Counted from the stretch's first letter, positions 19,267 to 29,419 are shown. The stretch: DNA of 64,000 nucleotides from JAEULH01 sp963789785 (GCA_963789785.1 CAWBNC010000035.1:1-64000), one strand, 5' to 3'. A program made the numbers and translations. The notes: generated by a model from the sequence alone, not told the origin.

Positions 19267-20398
19267 GTGATGGAGAGTAACTTCACCTCACTTCTGCCTT
19301 TGGCACTGGTCTTGATCGCGATTTTTGCGGTCGTTGCTGCGTCCTCACTGTTCGCGCTGCTCCGAGCCGAGCGGGCCCGCGGTCAGGCGATGGCGCATCT
19401 TGCAAGGCTAACCGAGATGAGCGAGCGATTGCAGGCGAGCCAGGCGCGCCTCGTCGGCAGGCTCGAGCAGGCCCATGGCGGGACGAGTCAGCGGCTGGAT
19501 GCGCTTGCGCGGCACCTTGGCGATTCGTTGTTCGATCAGAGCGAACGGACCGCGCAAACATTGCGCGCGGTCCACGAGCGCCTTGCCGTAATCGACGCAG
19601 CGCAGCGGCGCGTTGCTGAATTGTCGAGCCAGATTTCCAGCCTCCATGACGTCCTCGGAGATAAGCAGGCTCGCGGCGACTTTTGGTGAAATGCAACTGC
19701 GCGATCTCGTGGTTGCGATCTTGCCGGCACCGAATTACGCGTTCCAGGCGACCCTCAGCAATGGCTGCCGCGCCGACTGTTTGCTCAAGCTTCCCGATCC
19801 GCCAGGTCGAATCGTTGTCGACTCGAAGTTTCCACTCGAGAGCTTCCAGGCGCTGCGCGCTGCCAGCCGATCAGAAGAGCGGGCAAGGGCAAGCCGCGCC
19901 TTCGCTGCCGACGTTCTTCGCCATGTTCGCGACATCGAGACAAAGTATATCGTCCCTGGCGAAACGGCAGACGCGGCGCTGATGTTCCTTCCGTCGGAAG
20001 CGATATTCGCCGAGATCCATGCGAATTTTTCGGCAGTCGTTGAGGAGTTTTTCCGACGAAAAGTGTGGATTGTCTCCCCGACGACGCTGTGGGCGACCTT
20101 AAGCACCCTGCGCGCGATCCTCCGTGATGTCGGCCTCCGCGAGCAGGCCGCTGTCATTCAAGGTGAGTTGCGCGCAGTTGGCGAAGACGTTGCGCGGCTT
20201 GACGCGCGCGCCGTCCGGCTGCAGCGACACTTCGAAGATGCAGTCGAAGATCTGCGACATGTTCGCGCGATCGGTGAAAAAATAGCCGCACGCTTGACGC
20301 GCATTGAGGTCCTCCAGTTCATTGAGGGTGCAGAGCCGGATCTCGGGGGTTCCTCTACAGAGGCGGGCGACAAAGCTGAGGCTCCGGCTCCTGCGTAA
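19267..20398 (+). CDS. rmuC: RmuC-family protein, N-terminal membrane anchor (one frameshift)
   Basis: RmuC proteins limit recombination at inverted repeats and contain a PD-(D/E)XK-like nuclease fold. The product of about 375 residues starts with a membrane helix (LALVLIAIFAVVAASSLFAL). A coiled coil follows (about 40-120), and then the core FGEMQLRDLVVAIL, VVDSKFPLESFQAL, KYIVPGETADAALMFLPSEAIFAE and WIVSPTTLWATL. The two halves meet near 19680, where GACTTTTGG should lose one T to read QARGDFGEMQL. The remaining sequence is intact, so the break may be an error. Confidence 0.88.
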
Positions 20399-20477
20399 GG
20401 CGGAGGGACAAGGCCCGCGGGCGCAGCCAGGTTTCTTCACCGGGCTGATCAACTTGGCGCTCATTTTGCTCAAAGAT

Positions 20478-20505
20478 TTGACAGAAGCAATCCGCGGCTT
20501 AACCT
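20478..20505 (+). promoter_or_regulatory. candidate sigma-70-type promoter of the NAGGN operon
   Basis: A perfect TTGACA (20478-20483) is followed by a 16-bp spacer and TAACCT (20500-20505), about 55 bases before the asnO start codon. This is the only hexamer pair of this quality in the 160-bp gap. The -10 match is moderate and an osmotic control element was not identified. Confidence 0.4.
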
Positions 20506-20560
20506 GCGGTTTCGCGCCGCGGCGGATCCGCGGCGATCATCGACGGGAGCGACGAGCGGG

Positions 20561-22370
20561 ATGTGCGGTCTTTGCGGTGAAGCGACATTCGACGGATCCC
20601 CCGCGTCGCCAGAAGCGGTCGCGGCATGGCGCAGCAGATGCAGCCGCGCGGGCCCGATGCAGCCGGAGCTTTTAGCCAGGGCCGCATCGCCTTCGGTCAC
20701 CGCCGGCTGAAGATCATCGATCTCAGCGAGAAGGCGCAGCAGCCAATGGTCGATCCCGATCTCGGTCTGACCATCGTCTTCAACGGCTGCATCTACAACT
20801 ACAAGGATCTTCGCGCGGAACTTTCGGGCAAAGGGTACCGCTTTTTCTCCGACGGCGACACGGAAGTCATCCTCAAGGCCTACCACGCCTGGGGGCCCGC
20901 TTGCGTCGAGCGTCTTCAGGGAATGTTCGCCTTCGCCATCGCCGAGCGCGACAGCGGCCGCCTCGTCTTGGCTCGCGACCGCCTCGGCATCAAGCCGCTT
21001 TATCTCGCAGAGAGCGGGAATGGCCGCCGCCTCCGCTTTGCGTCGACGCTGCCGGCTTTGCTCGCCGCCGGCGAGGTGGATACCGGGATCGATGACGTCG
21101 CGTTGCACCACTACATGACCTTCCACGCCGTCGTGCCGGCGCCGCGGACAATCCTGAAGGGCGTTCGCAAGCTGCCGCCAGCGACAGTGGCGATCATCGA
21201 AGCCGACGGCCGGCGCAGCGACACCACCTACTGGCGCCTCTCGTTCACATCTCGCAGCCGACGATGTCGCAGTCGACGAGGCGAAGTGGCAGGAGCGAGT
21301 GCTCGCCGCCCTTCGGCTGGCGGTCCGCCGGCGGATGATCGCTGATGTCCCGGTCGGCGTGCTGCTGTCCGGCGGCCTCGACTCCAGCTTGATCGTCGGT
21401 CTGCTTGCCGAAGAGGGGCAGACAGGCCTGCGGACATTCTCGATCGGCTTCGAGGAGGTCGCGGGCGAGAAGGGTGACGAATTCTACTATTCCGATCTTG
21501 TCGCGAAGCATTTCGGAACTGTGCACGAGAAAAACATGGTTCCTTCGCAAGAGCTCCTCGCCGCGCTGCCGGCGGTTATCGGGGCCATGTCCGAACCGAT
21601 GGTGAGCTACGACAACGTCGGCTTTTTCCTGCTCTCCCAGGCGGTGGCGCGCCACATCAAGGTGGTGCAAAGCGGGCAGGGCGCCGATGAAATATTCGCC
21701 GGCTATCACTGGTATCCGCCGATGATGCGGAGCAACGACGCACTCGGCGATTACGCTCATGGCTTTTTCGATCGCGATCATGATGAGCTTGCGCAGGCAT
21801 TGGAGCCGGACCACGTCGGCGACGACTGGAGCAGCGAATTTGTTGCCGAACGATTTGCACAACCCGACGCCGACCGGCCCATCGATAAAGCGCTGCGGCT
21901 GGATACCACGGTGATGCTGGTCGATGACCCGGTCAAGCGCGTTGACAACATGACGATGGCCTGGGGCCTCGAGGCACGCGTTCCATTCCTTGACCATGAA
22001 CTCGTCGAGCTTGCCGCGCGCGTTCCCTCTGAACTCAAGCTGGCGCAGGAGGGCAAGGGCATTCTCAAGGAGGTCGCCCGGCAGGTGATCCCGGCCGAGG
22101 TTATCGACCGGCCGAAAGGATATTTTCCGGTTCCGGCGTTGAAGTACATCGAGGGACCCGACATTGGAGATGATCAGCGATGTGCTCGCCAGCCGGGCCG
22201 CGCGTGAGCGGGGCCTGTTCAGGCCGGATTATGTGGCGACCCTGCTCGCCGATCCGAAGGGGCACATCACCCGGCTGCGCGGATCGAAGCTGTGGCAGGT
22301 TGCTTTGCTCGAAATGTGGCTGCAGGCGCAAACAGCGCCGCCGGTTCCGTCATCGCTCAACGTTCAGTAG
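20561..22370 (+). CDS. asnO: N-acetylglutaminylglutamine amidotransferase, asparagine-synthase family (three frameshifts)
   Basis: In the NAGGN osmoprotectant pathway this enzyme amidates N-acetylglutaminylglutamine. The reading starts MCGLCGEATFDG, with Cys2 as glutaminase nucleophile. The class II amidotransferase domain continues with GRIAFGHRRLKIIDLSE, IVFNGCIYNYKDLR and RDRLGIKPLY. The ATP-pyrophosphatase loop VLLSGGLDSSLI follows, then GQGADEIFAGYHWYP and EARVPFLDHELVELAARVP. The frame shifts near 20625, 21245 and 22170; the C terminus continues MISDVLASRAARERGLFR. Total length is about 600 residues, as expected. It is the first gene of asnO-ngg-peptidase. Confidence 0.88.
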
Positions 22371-22385
22371 CGGGAATTTGCGATC

Positions 22386-24145
22386 GTGACCATGGCACCC
22401 GAACCCCAGCGCCGGGATCAATCCGGCGACGACCGGGTCTCGGCCGCGCCGGAGCCGAGTGCCGGCGTCGTGCAGCAACGTCGCTCTCGACTGTGGCTGG
22501 GGCCGGTTGCTCTTCGGCCAGACCTTCGGAAATGCCCGGGAACTGGCGCGCGCACTCGAACGCGAGGAGGATGGGCGACGCGACGTCGCTTTTTATGTCG
22601 CCGAACCGCACGTCGTTCTCTCACGCGCGCCGTTGACGGTTTTTCTCGATCCGTCGCATACGTTCCGTCTCTTGCTCAAGACGCTCGGCGAGAGGCCAGC
22701 GGGCGATCTTATCCGCTCGGCTCAATCCAACAGCAACGACGAGGCGGAAGTCAATCGCATCTACAACGCCAGGCATATGGTTCCGCTACGTCCCGGATTC
22801 CTGCGCACAGTTTTGGAAGACGGAGCCGGTGTTATCACCGTGCTCGTTGCTCTCGAACTCGGCCGATGGGCGGATCTGCGGCGTCGTCATGGGTATCGAC
22901 CACGTCGCCGCCTTCGGCGATCCGGAGAACGGCTCCAGCCTTTGGGCGCTTGCCGTCGATCCGCAGGCGCAAGCGCCAAGTCTCGGTCGAGACCTGACGC
23001 TGGCGCTGGCGGCCCAGTATCAGGGCGCTTGGCCGCGCCTTCATGGATCTCTCGGTGCTGTGCGATAACGACGAAGCCATCGGGCTCTATCGCAAGCTCG
23101 GCTTCTTCCAGGTGCCGGTCTTCTGCGTCAAGAAGAAGAACACCATCAACGAGAAGCTGTTTGTCGGCGAGATCCCCGAGGACGAGCTGAACGTCTATGC
23201 CCAGATCATCGTCGACGAGGCGCGCCGTCGCGGCATCGCCGTCGAAATCGAGGATGCAGCCGCCGGGCTGTTCAAGCTCGTGCTGGGCGGGCGCGCAGAT
23301 CGCCTGCCGGGAATCCCTCAGCGACCTGACCAGCGCTGTCGCGCTGTCGCGCTGCGACGACAAGGCTCTGACACGGCGATTGTTGTCGGCGGCCGGCCTG
23401 CGCTTTCCCGATCAGATCATCGCCGGCGAACGACGACGAGGTGCGCGATTTCTTCGGCCGCTATGGCCGGGTCGTGGTCAAGCCGGCGGAAGGTGAACAG
23501 GGCCGCGGCGTCCAGGTCGACCTCCGCTCGCTCAGCGACGTGCGCAGCGCGCTGTGCAGGAAGCCCGCAAGGTCTGCGACCGGGTGCTGATCGAGCAGTT
23601 CGTCGCCGGCGACGACCTCCGCATCATCGTCATCGACGGCCGCGTTGTTGCCGGGGCGGTGCGCAAACCGGCGGCCATCGTCGGCGACGGCAAGCGGACA
23701 ATCTCCGATCTGATCGTCCGCCAGAGCCGGCGGCGCGCGGCGGCGACCCGCGGCGAAAGCCACATCCCGCTCGACGCGGAGACCGAGCGTTGTGTTCGCG
23801 CACGCGGCTACGAGATGGGCGACATTCTGGCCGGCCGGCGAGGTACTTGCCGTCCGCAAGACCGCCAACCTGCACACCGGCGGGACGATACACGATGTCA
23901 CCGAAAACCTGCATCCGCACCTGTGTGTGGAGGCGGAGCGCGCGGCTGAGGTCCTCGATATTCCGGTTGTGGGCTTTGATTTCCTGGTGCCGGACGTTAG
24001 TGAGCCTGATTATGTCATCATCGAGGCCAACGAAAGGCCCGGTCTTGCCAATCACGAGCCGCAGCCGACGGCAGAGCGATTCATCGACCTTCTTTTCCCA
24101 CAAACCCGCAGTGACCGTCGCACTGCCCGCGAAAGCATCCGATGA
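22386..24145 (+). CDS. ngg: N-acetylglutaminylglutamine synthetase, GNAT plus ATP-grasp fusion (about seven frameshifts)
   Basis: Ngg acetylates glutamine and ligates a second glutamine, the first committed steps of NAGGN synthesis. Fragments in order give NVALDCGWGRLLFGQTFGNA, then a GNAT domain (RICGVVMGIDHVAAFGDP, MDLSVLCDNDEAIGLYRKLG) and a linker (KKKNTINEKLFVGEIPED). The ATP-grasp ligase domain follows: VVVKPAEGEQGRGVQVDL, VAGDDLRIIVIDGRVVAGA, NLHTGGTIHDVTENLHP and IIEANERPGL. Length over the span is about 585 residues, normal for the fusion. Shifts fall near 22485, 22857, 23050, 23300, 23428, 23560 and 23838. One is the recurrent GAACTC site. The density of shifts exceeds that of any neighbour, so true inactivation cannot be excluded. 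Confidence 0.85.
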
Positions 24146-25257
24146 CCGTATTCGTCTCGCCTGGGATCGACCGAGCCTACCTGCTCAGGACACTGAAGTC
24201 GTTGCTGGAGATCCCGAGTCCCACGGGCATGACCGACGCTGCCGTCATGTTTGTCTGCGTACAGCTCGACGAGCTCGCTATTCCCTACAAACTGACACGG
24301 CGTGGCGCCATTCGCGCCGATCTGCACGGGGTCCAGTACAGTCCAGACCGGGCGATCGTCTCACACCTCGACACTCTTGGAGCTATGGTAAAGGGCGTGC
24401 GCGCTAATGGTCGGCTGGAAGTGGTGCCGATTGGAACGTGGTCTGCGCGCTTCGCCGAAGGTGCCCGCGCCACGATCTTCGCAGCTGGCGACCGTCGTGT
24501 CCGCGGCACCTTCCTGCCGCATAAGGCCTCGGGTCACGTCTTCCACGACGAGGTGGATACGCAGCCGATTTCCTGGACTAATCTTGAGTTTCGGCTCGAT
24601 GAACAGGTCGATGATCTCGCCGGCGTTCAGGCATGCGGGATCGAGATCGGCGATACAATTGCGATCGATCCGCAGCCGGAGTTCAGCGAAAACGGCTTTA
24701 TCAACTCGCGCCATCTGGATGACAAGGCCGGTGTTGCCGCCGTCCTCGCCGCAGCCAAATCCGTGCGCGACGCCGGCATTACGTTGCTGATGGACTGCCA
24801 TCTGCTGTTCACGATCTCCGAGGAGGTCGGGGTCGGCGCCTCCCACGTGCTGCACGGCGATGTGGCCGAACTTGTTTCCATCGACAACGGCACCATCGCT
24901 CCGGGGCAAAACACCTGCGAGTACGGGGTCACCATTGCAATGCAAGATTCCAGCGGTCCGTTCGACTGGCATCTCACGCGCAGCCTGATCGACCTTTGCA
25001 AAACCCACGACATCCCCTTCAGTCGCGATGTCTTCCGCTGGTACCGCAGCGATGCCGCGGCGGCCGTCGAAGCCGGCAACGATATCCGCACGGCGCTGCT
25101 TTGCTTTGCTCTAGACTCCTCCCACGGCTACGAGCGCACCCATGTCGACTCTGTGTTGTCGCTGTCCCGCCTCCTCGCGCTCTACATGCAGCGCCCGCCG
25201 CTTTTCGCCCGCGATGCCGCTCCCATAGGTCCCGCGGGCGATCTCCCGACGGGATAA
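24142..25257 (+). CDS. M42-type metallopeptidase of the NAGGN cluster
   Basis: The 371-residue cytosolic protein has the co-catalytic metal site of M42 aminopeptidases. The ligands lie in IVSHLDTLGAM (about residue 73), NSRHLDDKAGVAAVLAAA (about 191), TISEEVGVGAS (about 227) and SIDNGTIAPG. The last His ligand is probably in DSSHGYERTHVDS. This branch is the one regularly encoded third in asnO-ngg clusters, suggesting a role in turnover or editing of the dipeptide, which is an inference from context. The ATG overlaps the ngg stop by 4 bases. No frameshift is present, in contrast to the two upstream genes. Confidence 0.88.
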   Translation: MTVFVSPGIDRAYLLRTLKSLLEIPSPTGMTDAAVMFVCVQLDELAIPYKLTRRGAIRADLHGVQYSPDRAIVSHLDTLGAMVKGVRANGRLEVVPIGTWSARFAEGARATIFAAGDRRVRGTFLPHKASGHVFHDEVDTQPISWTNLEFRLDEQVDDLAGVQACGIEIGDTIAIDPQPEFSENGFINSRHLDDKAGVAAVLAAAKSVRDAGITLLMDCHLLFTISEEVGVGASHVLHGDVAELVSIDNGTIAPGQNTCEYGVTIAMQDSSGPFDWHLTRSLIDLCKTHDIPFSRDVFRWYRSDAAAAVEAGNDIRTALLCFALDSSHGYERTHVDSVLSLSRLLALYMQRPPLFARDAAPIGPAGDLPTG

Positions 25258-25269
25258 AGTTCGACACCG

Positions 25270-26276
25270 TCAAAACGTGACGGTATCGCCGTTGCCGAGG
25301 TACGCGCGGCTGCCGCCTGTCTGAACCGGAAGCTTCGGATAGCTCAGGTATGCGTCGGTACCGCGGATCAGCGGCACGCCGTGGCTCAGGGCTTTTTCCG
25401 CCCACATTCGGCCGGTGCAATGGTTGCAGCCCATCTTCGTCATGCCAAGCGCCTTGACGTCGTCGATAATCTGGTCGAATTCCGGCTTCCAGGTATCGAA
25501 GATGCTCAGGTGCAGGCCGCCATAGCAGCCGTACAGGCCTGGCGCGGCGATGCGTTCGCGGGCAAAGCCCAACAGGTTCATGATCCCAGGATGGCCGCAG
25601 CCGGTGACGGTGACGATGCCCTTGTCTGCCACGTTGACGTAAAGAACGTTTTCGCCGCGGACTTGGAGCAGCATCGAGGCGTCGAACATGCGGAGGGCGA
25701 CGCCTGGCAAAAGCCGGTAGAGGCCGCTGCCGTCTTCGCCCTCGGCGTCAGTGAGAATCAATTCGCCTTCGTGTGCGACCGAGTTGGCGCAGATCGGCAC
25801 AGGTCCACCGTCCGGAGTTCTCGACCTCAAAGGTTTGCTTGTCGTGGAGTAGAGCCCGGTCCTCCGCCCGCCATGTCGCCGGTGCATAGATCCTGATTTG
25901 CGGATTGTGCTTGAGCGTCGAACTCGATGCCCCAGAAGTGATCGAGGTGCCAGTGCGAGAGCACCATGAAATCTATCTCTCCGCGTTCGAGCATGTCGTC
26001 GACGCCGTGGCGGCGGAACACCTCGTCCATCCAGGCCGTGCTCCAGCCGGTGTCGAGCAGGATCGTGCGCCGATCGCCATCGTCCAGCGTCAGCGTCAAC
26101 AGCGCGGCGTACCCGCCGGCGTTGTCCGCGTTCCAGGCGACTCGGTACTGCGTTTGCTCGCTACCGCCGTAGTCGGCCATGTCCTGCTTGAAGCGGGCGT
26201 CGTCAAACCAGCCGGTCTCGCTCAGGACGTCGATCTTCAGGCTGGCGACGGTCCCGATATCGATCTTTTCCTCCAT
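25270..26276 (-). CDS. metallo-beta-lactamase-fold hydrolase, DHPS-like branch (two frameshifts)
   Basis: The product of about 335 residues has the binuclear metal motif in VLSHWHLDHFWG (HxHxDH). It also has the branch markers VTVTGCGHPGIMNLL and CYGGLHLSIF, seen in MBL proteins related to dihydropterin-ribofuranosyl-aminobenzene phosphate synthase. Two single extra bases break it. At 25920-25925 GAACTC should lose one A, giving IESTLKHNPQIRIYAP on the coding strand. The second, near 25815, restores FEVENSGGGPVPICANSVAHEG. It lies 54 bp downstream of the NifX-like gene in the same direction. The substrate is unknown. Confidence 0.82.
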
Positions 26277-26330
26277 CGTGTCCGTCCTCCCGAGTTTGTC
26301 GCCACGCCGGTCCAGGCTCCCGTAATCAGG

Positions 26331-26765
26331 CTACTCCGGATGCGATCGGCTGCAGCCGCAACCGTGGTGATGCTGGTGGCGGTGCTTGTGCTCCGATACG
26401 GCGCCGCCCTTCGCGCAACCCGGCGTGGCGATGAGCGCCTCGAAGCCGGAAGCATGCGTTGCTGCATAGGAGCGAACGGCCGCTGGCGGATCGTCCTGGT
26501 CGGTCGCCGCGACGCGGATGCCCCGCCGCCCCATCCGCTGGGCGAACCCCTCGCCGAATGTCGCCGAAATGATGACGTCCATGTCGTCGAGCGGATGGCG
26601 CCCGCTATCGTGGAACTCATGCATGCACAACTCCTTGGGTAGCTCCAGCCGCGCCACCTCGACTGGTTCCGTGTCCGGCTGCACGTCAAAGATCAGAAAA
26701 CGCCTCGCGCGACCCGCATGGCCGGTCACCGTACGAAGGTTCTGACTTGTAACGGCTATTCTCAT
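26331..26765 (-). CDS. NifX/NafY-like iron-molybdenum cofactor-binding domain protein with His-rich tail
   Basis: The 144-residue protein starts MRIAVTSQNLRTVTGHAGRARRFLIFD, followed by LPKELCMHEFH and the core DDMDVIISATFGEGFAQRMGRRGI. These match the dinitrogenase iron-molybdenum cofactor domain (NifB C-terminal/NifX/NafY type). The tail (HKHRHQHHHGCGCSRSHPE) is rich in His and Cys and could bind metal. No other nif gene is in the window, so a metal-cluster or metal-handling role outside nitrogenase is more likely. It is divergent from an NsrR-like regulator and precedes the MBL-fold gene. Confidence 0.82.
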   Translation of the reverse strand: MRIAVTSQNLRTVTGHAGRARRFLIFDVQPDTEPVEVARLELPKELCMHEFHDSGRHPLDDMDVIISATFGEGFAQRMGRRGIRVAATDQDDPPAAVRSYAATHASGFEALIATPGCAKGGAVSEHKHRHQHHHGCGCSRSHPE

Positions 26766-26819
26766 CGACTCGTGCCCTTCATCTGCTGCCCCCTGCCGGA
26801 CAGAAGCTTGTTGCGCGGT

Positions 26820-26844
26820 AATCAGGTATATTGCGCGCCTGATT
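26820..26844. promoter_or_regulatory. inverted repeat between the NifX-like gene and nsrR, candidate operator
   Basis: AATCAGG (26820-26826) and its exact complement CCTGATT (26838-26844) flank an 11-bp AT/GC-mixed spacer that contains TATATT. The dyad sits about 50 bp before the nsrR GTG, in the 126-bp divergent gap. It does not match the enterobacterial NsrR consensus. Control by NsrR of both transcripts is inferred from position only. Confidence 0.45.
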
Positions 26845-26891
26845 TATCCTTGTTACACCAACCTTCGCATCGAGGCAAGGACACTGCGGCC

Positions 26892-27350
26892 GTGCGCCTG
26901 ACACAGTTTTCCAACTTCGCCATCCGGGTGCTCATGTACGCTGGACTGAGAAGCACGGAGGCTCCATGCGCCGTGGCGGAAATCGCCCGCGCCTATGGCA
27001 TCTCCTACGACCACCTCAAGAAGGCCGCGGCCGAGTTGTGCAGGCTCGGCTACCTCGAAGCGGTTCGTGGCCGGGCCGGCGGCGTGCGTCTGGCGCGTCC
27101 GCCCGCCGACATCTGCATCGGCGAGGTCATCCGCCGGACCGAGCGCGACATGAACCTGGTCGAGTGCTTCGAAAAGAAAACGAACACGTGCCCGCTGCAG
27201 CCGGCCTGCCAGCTTCGCCGGGCTTTGGAAGAGGCTCTGGCGGCCTTCTTCGACGTTCTGGACGGCTACACCTTGGCTGACCTGATAAATTGCCCCGACG
27301 CGCTGGCGCCCTTGCTCAGGTTGGGGCCTCAGCCGGGAGGCGCACGCTGA
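26892..27350 (+). CDS. nsrR: Rrf2-family regulator, NsrR-like nitric-oxide sensor
   Basis: The 152-residue protein begins with an Rrf2 winged helix (VRLTQFSNFAIRVLMYAG, VAEIARAYGISYDHLKKAAA, GRAGGVRLARPP). Three cysteines follow in LVECFEKKTNTCPLQPACQL, spaced C-X7-C-X5-C, the iron-sulfur ligand set. The tail FFDVLDGYTLADLI closely resembles NsrR. NsrR represses nitrosative-stress genes until its cluster reacts with NO. The GTG start at 26892 is favoured because all Rrf2 homology begins there. The 3' end overlaps the ispDF 3' end by 35 bp in convergent orientation. Other Rrf2 branches remain possible. Confidence 0.85.
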   Translation: MRLTQFSNFAIRVLMYAGLRSTEAPCAVAEIARAYGISYDHLKKAAAELCRLGYLEAVRGRAGGVRLARPPADICIGEVIRRTERDMNLVECFEKKTNTCPLQPACQLRRALEEALAAFFDVLDGYTLADLINCPDALAPLLRLGPQPGGAR

Positions 27351-28498
27351 CAACGGCTTGCGCGGCGATGCCCTCGCGCCGGCCGGTGAAACCGAGTCCT
27401 TCGGTGGTTGTCGCTTTGATGCTGATGCGCCGATCGTGGAGGTCGAGGATCTCCGCGAGACGCGCGATCATGGTCGGGCGATGAGGATGGATTTTCGGTT
27501 GTTCGCAGATCAGGGTCACGTCGACGTTGATGATGGAGCCGCCGACCCGGGCGATCATCGCGCAGGCGTGGCGCACGAAAAGCTCTGACGCGGCGCGGCG
27601 CCAGCGCTCGTCGTTGGGAGGGAAATGGTCGCCGATGTCGCCCGCGCCAATTGCGCCAAGCAGCGCGTCGGTCACCGCGTGCAGGCCGACATCGGCATCG
27701 GAATGGCCTTCAAGACCTTGATCATGGGCAACGGCGACGCCGCAGAGCATCACCGCGTCGCCTGCGCCAAAGCGGTGGACGTCGAACCCCGAGCCGACGC
27801 GCACCTCGTGGGTTGTTATCAAGCGCTCGGCGCGATGGAAGTCATCATTCGAAGTCAACTTGAAGTTATCCTCATCTCCCTCGACAAGGGCGACTTCCAG
27901 TCCGGCCGCCTCGGCGACGGCGGCGTCATCGGTGAGATTGTAACCGGCCATGCGTTCATGCGCCGCGAGAAGAGGTCGATAGCGGAATCCTTGGGGCGTC
28001 TGCGCTCGCCAAAGTCCCTCACGCTCCACGGTTGCGGAAACACGAACGCGGTCGGCGGCGCCCCGCCCCGCGCGCTTGAGCGTGTCGGCCACCGGCAGCG
28101 CCGGAATTGCTCCGGGCGCGTCTGCCAGTGCGGCAAGAACCCGTGAAATGAGCTCAGCCGCAACGAACGGCCTGGCAGCGTCGTGAACAAGAACCAGATT
28201 GGGATCGGTTTCGGCGAGACTCTGCAGCCCGAGACGCACGGAGTCCTGTCGTTCTGGACCGCCGTGGACCGGAGAAAGCAGGTCGAGCCCTGCCATCGCA
28301 TCGGCATACAGCGGCTGCATCGTCGGCATGGATTACAACGCGGGCGGTGCTGACCTCGGGATGGGAGAGGAAGGCGCCGACGGTTCGTCGCAGGACGAGT
28401 TCGTGGCCCAACCGCCGGTACTGCTTTGGCAGGCTGCTGCCGGCACGCGTACCGCGGCCGCCGGCGACGATAAGCGCTACGGTTCCTGTCATCATGGC
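27316..28498 (-). CDS. ispDF: bifunctional IspD/IspF, MEP isoprenoid pathway (one frameshift)
   Basis: The N-terminal IspD domain forms CDP-methylerythritol. The C-terminal IspF domain makes the cyclodiphosphate, two non-consecutive steps of the MEP pathway fused as in many alphaproteobacteria. IspD shows VALIVAGGRGTRAGSSLPKQY, LVLVHDAARPFV and WRAQTPQGFRY. IspF shows VRVGSGFDVHRFG, GHSDADVGLHAVTDALLGA and DIGDHFPP. The frame breaks near 28312, where one extra base separates VVIHADDA from LYADAMAGLDLL. Corrected length is about 393 residues, normal for the fusion. The pathway is expected to be essential, so the break is probably an error. Confidence 0.93.
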
Positions 28499-28618
28499 TC
28501 GCGTATTCGTTGCACGCCGTCTCTCCTTCGCTCGCTGCCCAAGAGGCCTTGCCAATACCACATCGACGCGCGAAGGTGACGATGCCGCTGCGATCGACGG
28601 GCGGCAGCGTAGCCAGCC

Positions 28619-29419
28619 ATGGAAAATGTTCTACTGAATTATTCCGCGCTCGCAGCGTTAATGCCGGCCTCTCTGCAGGCATTCCGACGCGCGCCGGCGC
28701 GAGATGCGGCCTTCTGGACCTTGCTTGCGCTTGCGACCGCCGGACCTGCGGCCTGGGCGCTGGCGCGAGCTGCGGGGCCATGGCCGACCGGCTTCGCCGA
28801 CACCCTTTGGCTGACGATCGCCGCGACGATGGCCGTCTACCTGCTCGCAGCAGTGCTCCTGCGACATGCCTGGAGACTTGCACCTCTGGTCACTGGCTAC
28901 ATGCTCGTTCTCGGCGTTCTCGCGACAATCTGGGCAGGCCAGCCGGAGCGGTATCTTGTGGTCGGAGCGGGCGATGAAGCATGGGTGCGCGCCCATATCG
29001 CTGCTGCTTTGCTGACCTATGGGATCGTGACTGTCGCCGCAATTGCGGCACTAGCGGCCTGGTTCCAGGATTACGCGCTGAAGCATAAGCAGCCGCCGCC
29101 CTTCAGCCGAGCGCTGCCTTCTGTGCGGGACTGCGAGCGGTTGCTTGTCCGACTGCTCGTGATCGGTGAAAGCGTGCTTGCACTCGGCCTTGCGACGGGG
29201 GCCGCATTGCAATACAGCGAAACGGGCGCTTTCCTCGCCTTCAACCACAAAACCGTTCTGACGATTGCTGCTTTCGCTGTGCTCGCATGCCTGCTGAGCG
29301 CGTATCGCCTCGGCGGAGTGAGAGGGAAGATGTCGGCGCGGGTCGTTCTGCTCGGTTATCTGCTCCTAACGCTGGGCTATCCGGGCGTCAAATTTGTGAC
29401 AGACGTGCTGATGCGATGA
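28619..29419 (+). CDS. CcsA/YpjD-type cytochrome c assembly family membrane protein
   Basis: The 266-residue integral membrane protein has about eight helices, e.g. LWLTIAATMAVYLLAAVLL, PLVTGYMLVLGVLATIWAG, GIVTVAAIAALAAW and VLLGYLLLTLGYPGVKF. Conserved polar residues include WVRAHIAAALLTYG and FNHKTVLTIAAFAV, whose His residues lie where the family places haem-associated His. Size matches YpjD-like proteins rather than full CcsA. It occupies the slot directly before ntrB where many alphaproteobacteria carry dusB (nifR3). Function in haem or cytochrome handling is inferred from family. Confidence 0.75.
   Translation: MENVLLNYSALAALMPASLQAFRRAPARDAAFWTLLALATAGPAAWALARAAGPWPTGFADTLWLTIAATMAVYLLAAVLLRHAWRLAPLVTGYMLVLGVLATIWAGQPERYLVVGAGDEAWVRAHIAAALLTYGIVTVAAIAALAAWFQDYALKHKQPPPFSRALPSVRDCERLLVRLLVIGESVLALGLATGAALQYSETGAFLAFNHKTVLTIAAFAVLACLLSAYRLGGVRGKMSARVVLLGYLLLTLGYPGVKFVTDVLMR

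Noticed and set aside
19300..19316. Sigma-54-like TGGCAC element near the rmuC start
   Set aside because: It lies inside the rmuC coding region and the -12 TTGC element is incomplete.
22459..23190. Separate genes for the acetyltransferase and ligase fragments of ngg
   Set aside because: The fragments join in order into one known GNAT/ATP-grasp fusion of normal length, so they are pieces of a frameshifted gene.
26331..26765. Evidence for nitrogen fixation from the NifX-like gene
   Set aside because: No other nif gene is in the window and the domain is common outside nitrogenase systems.
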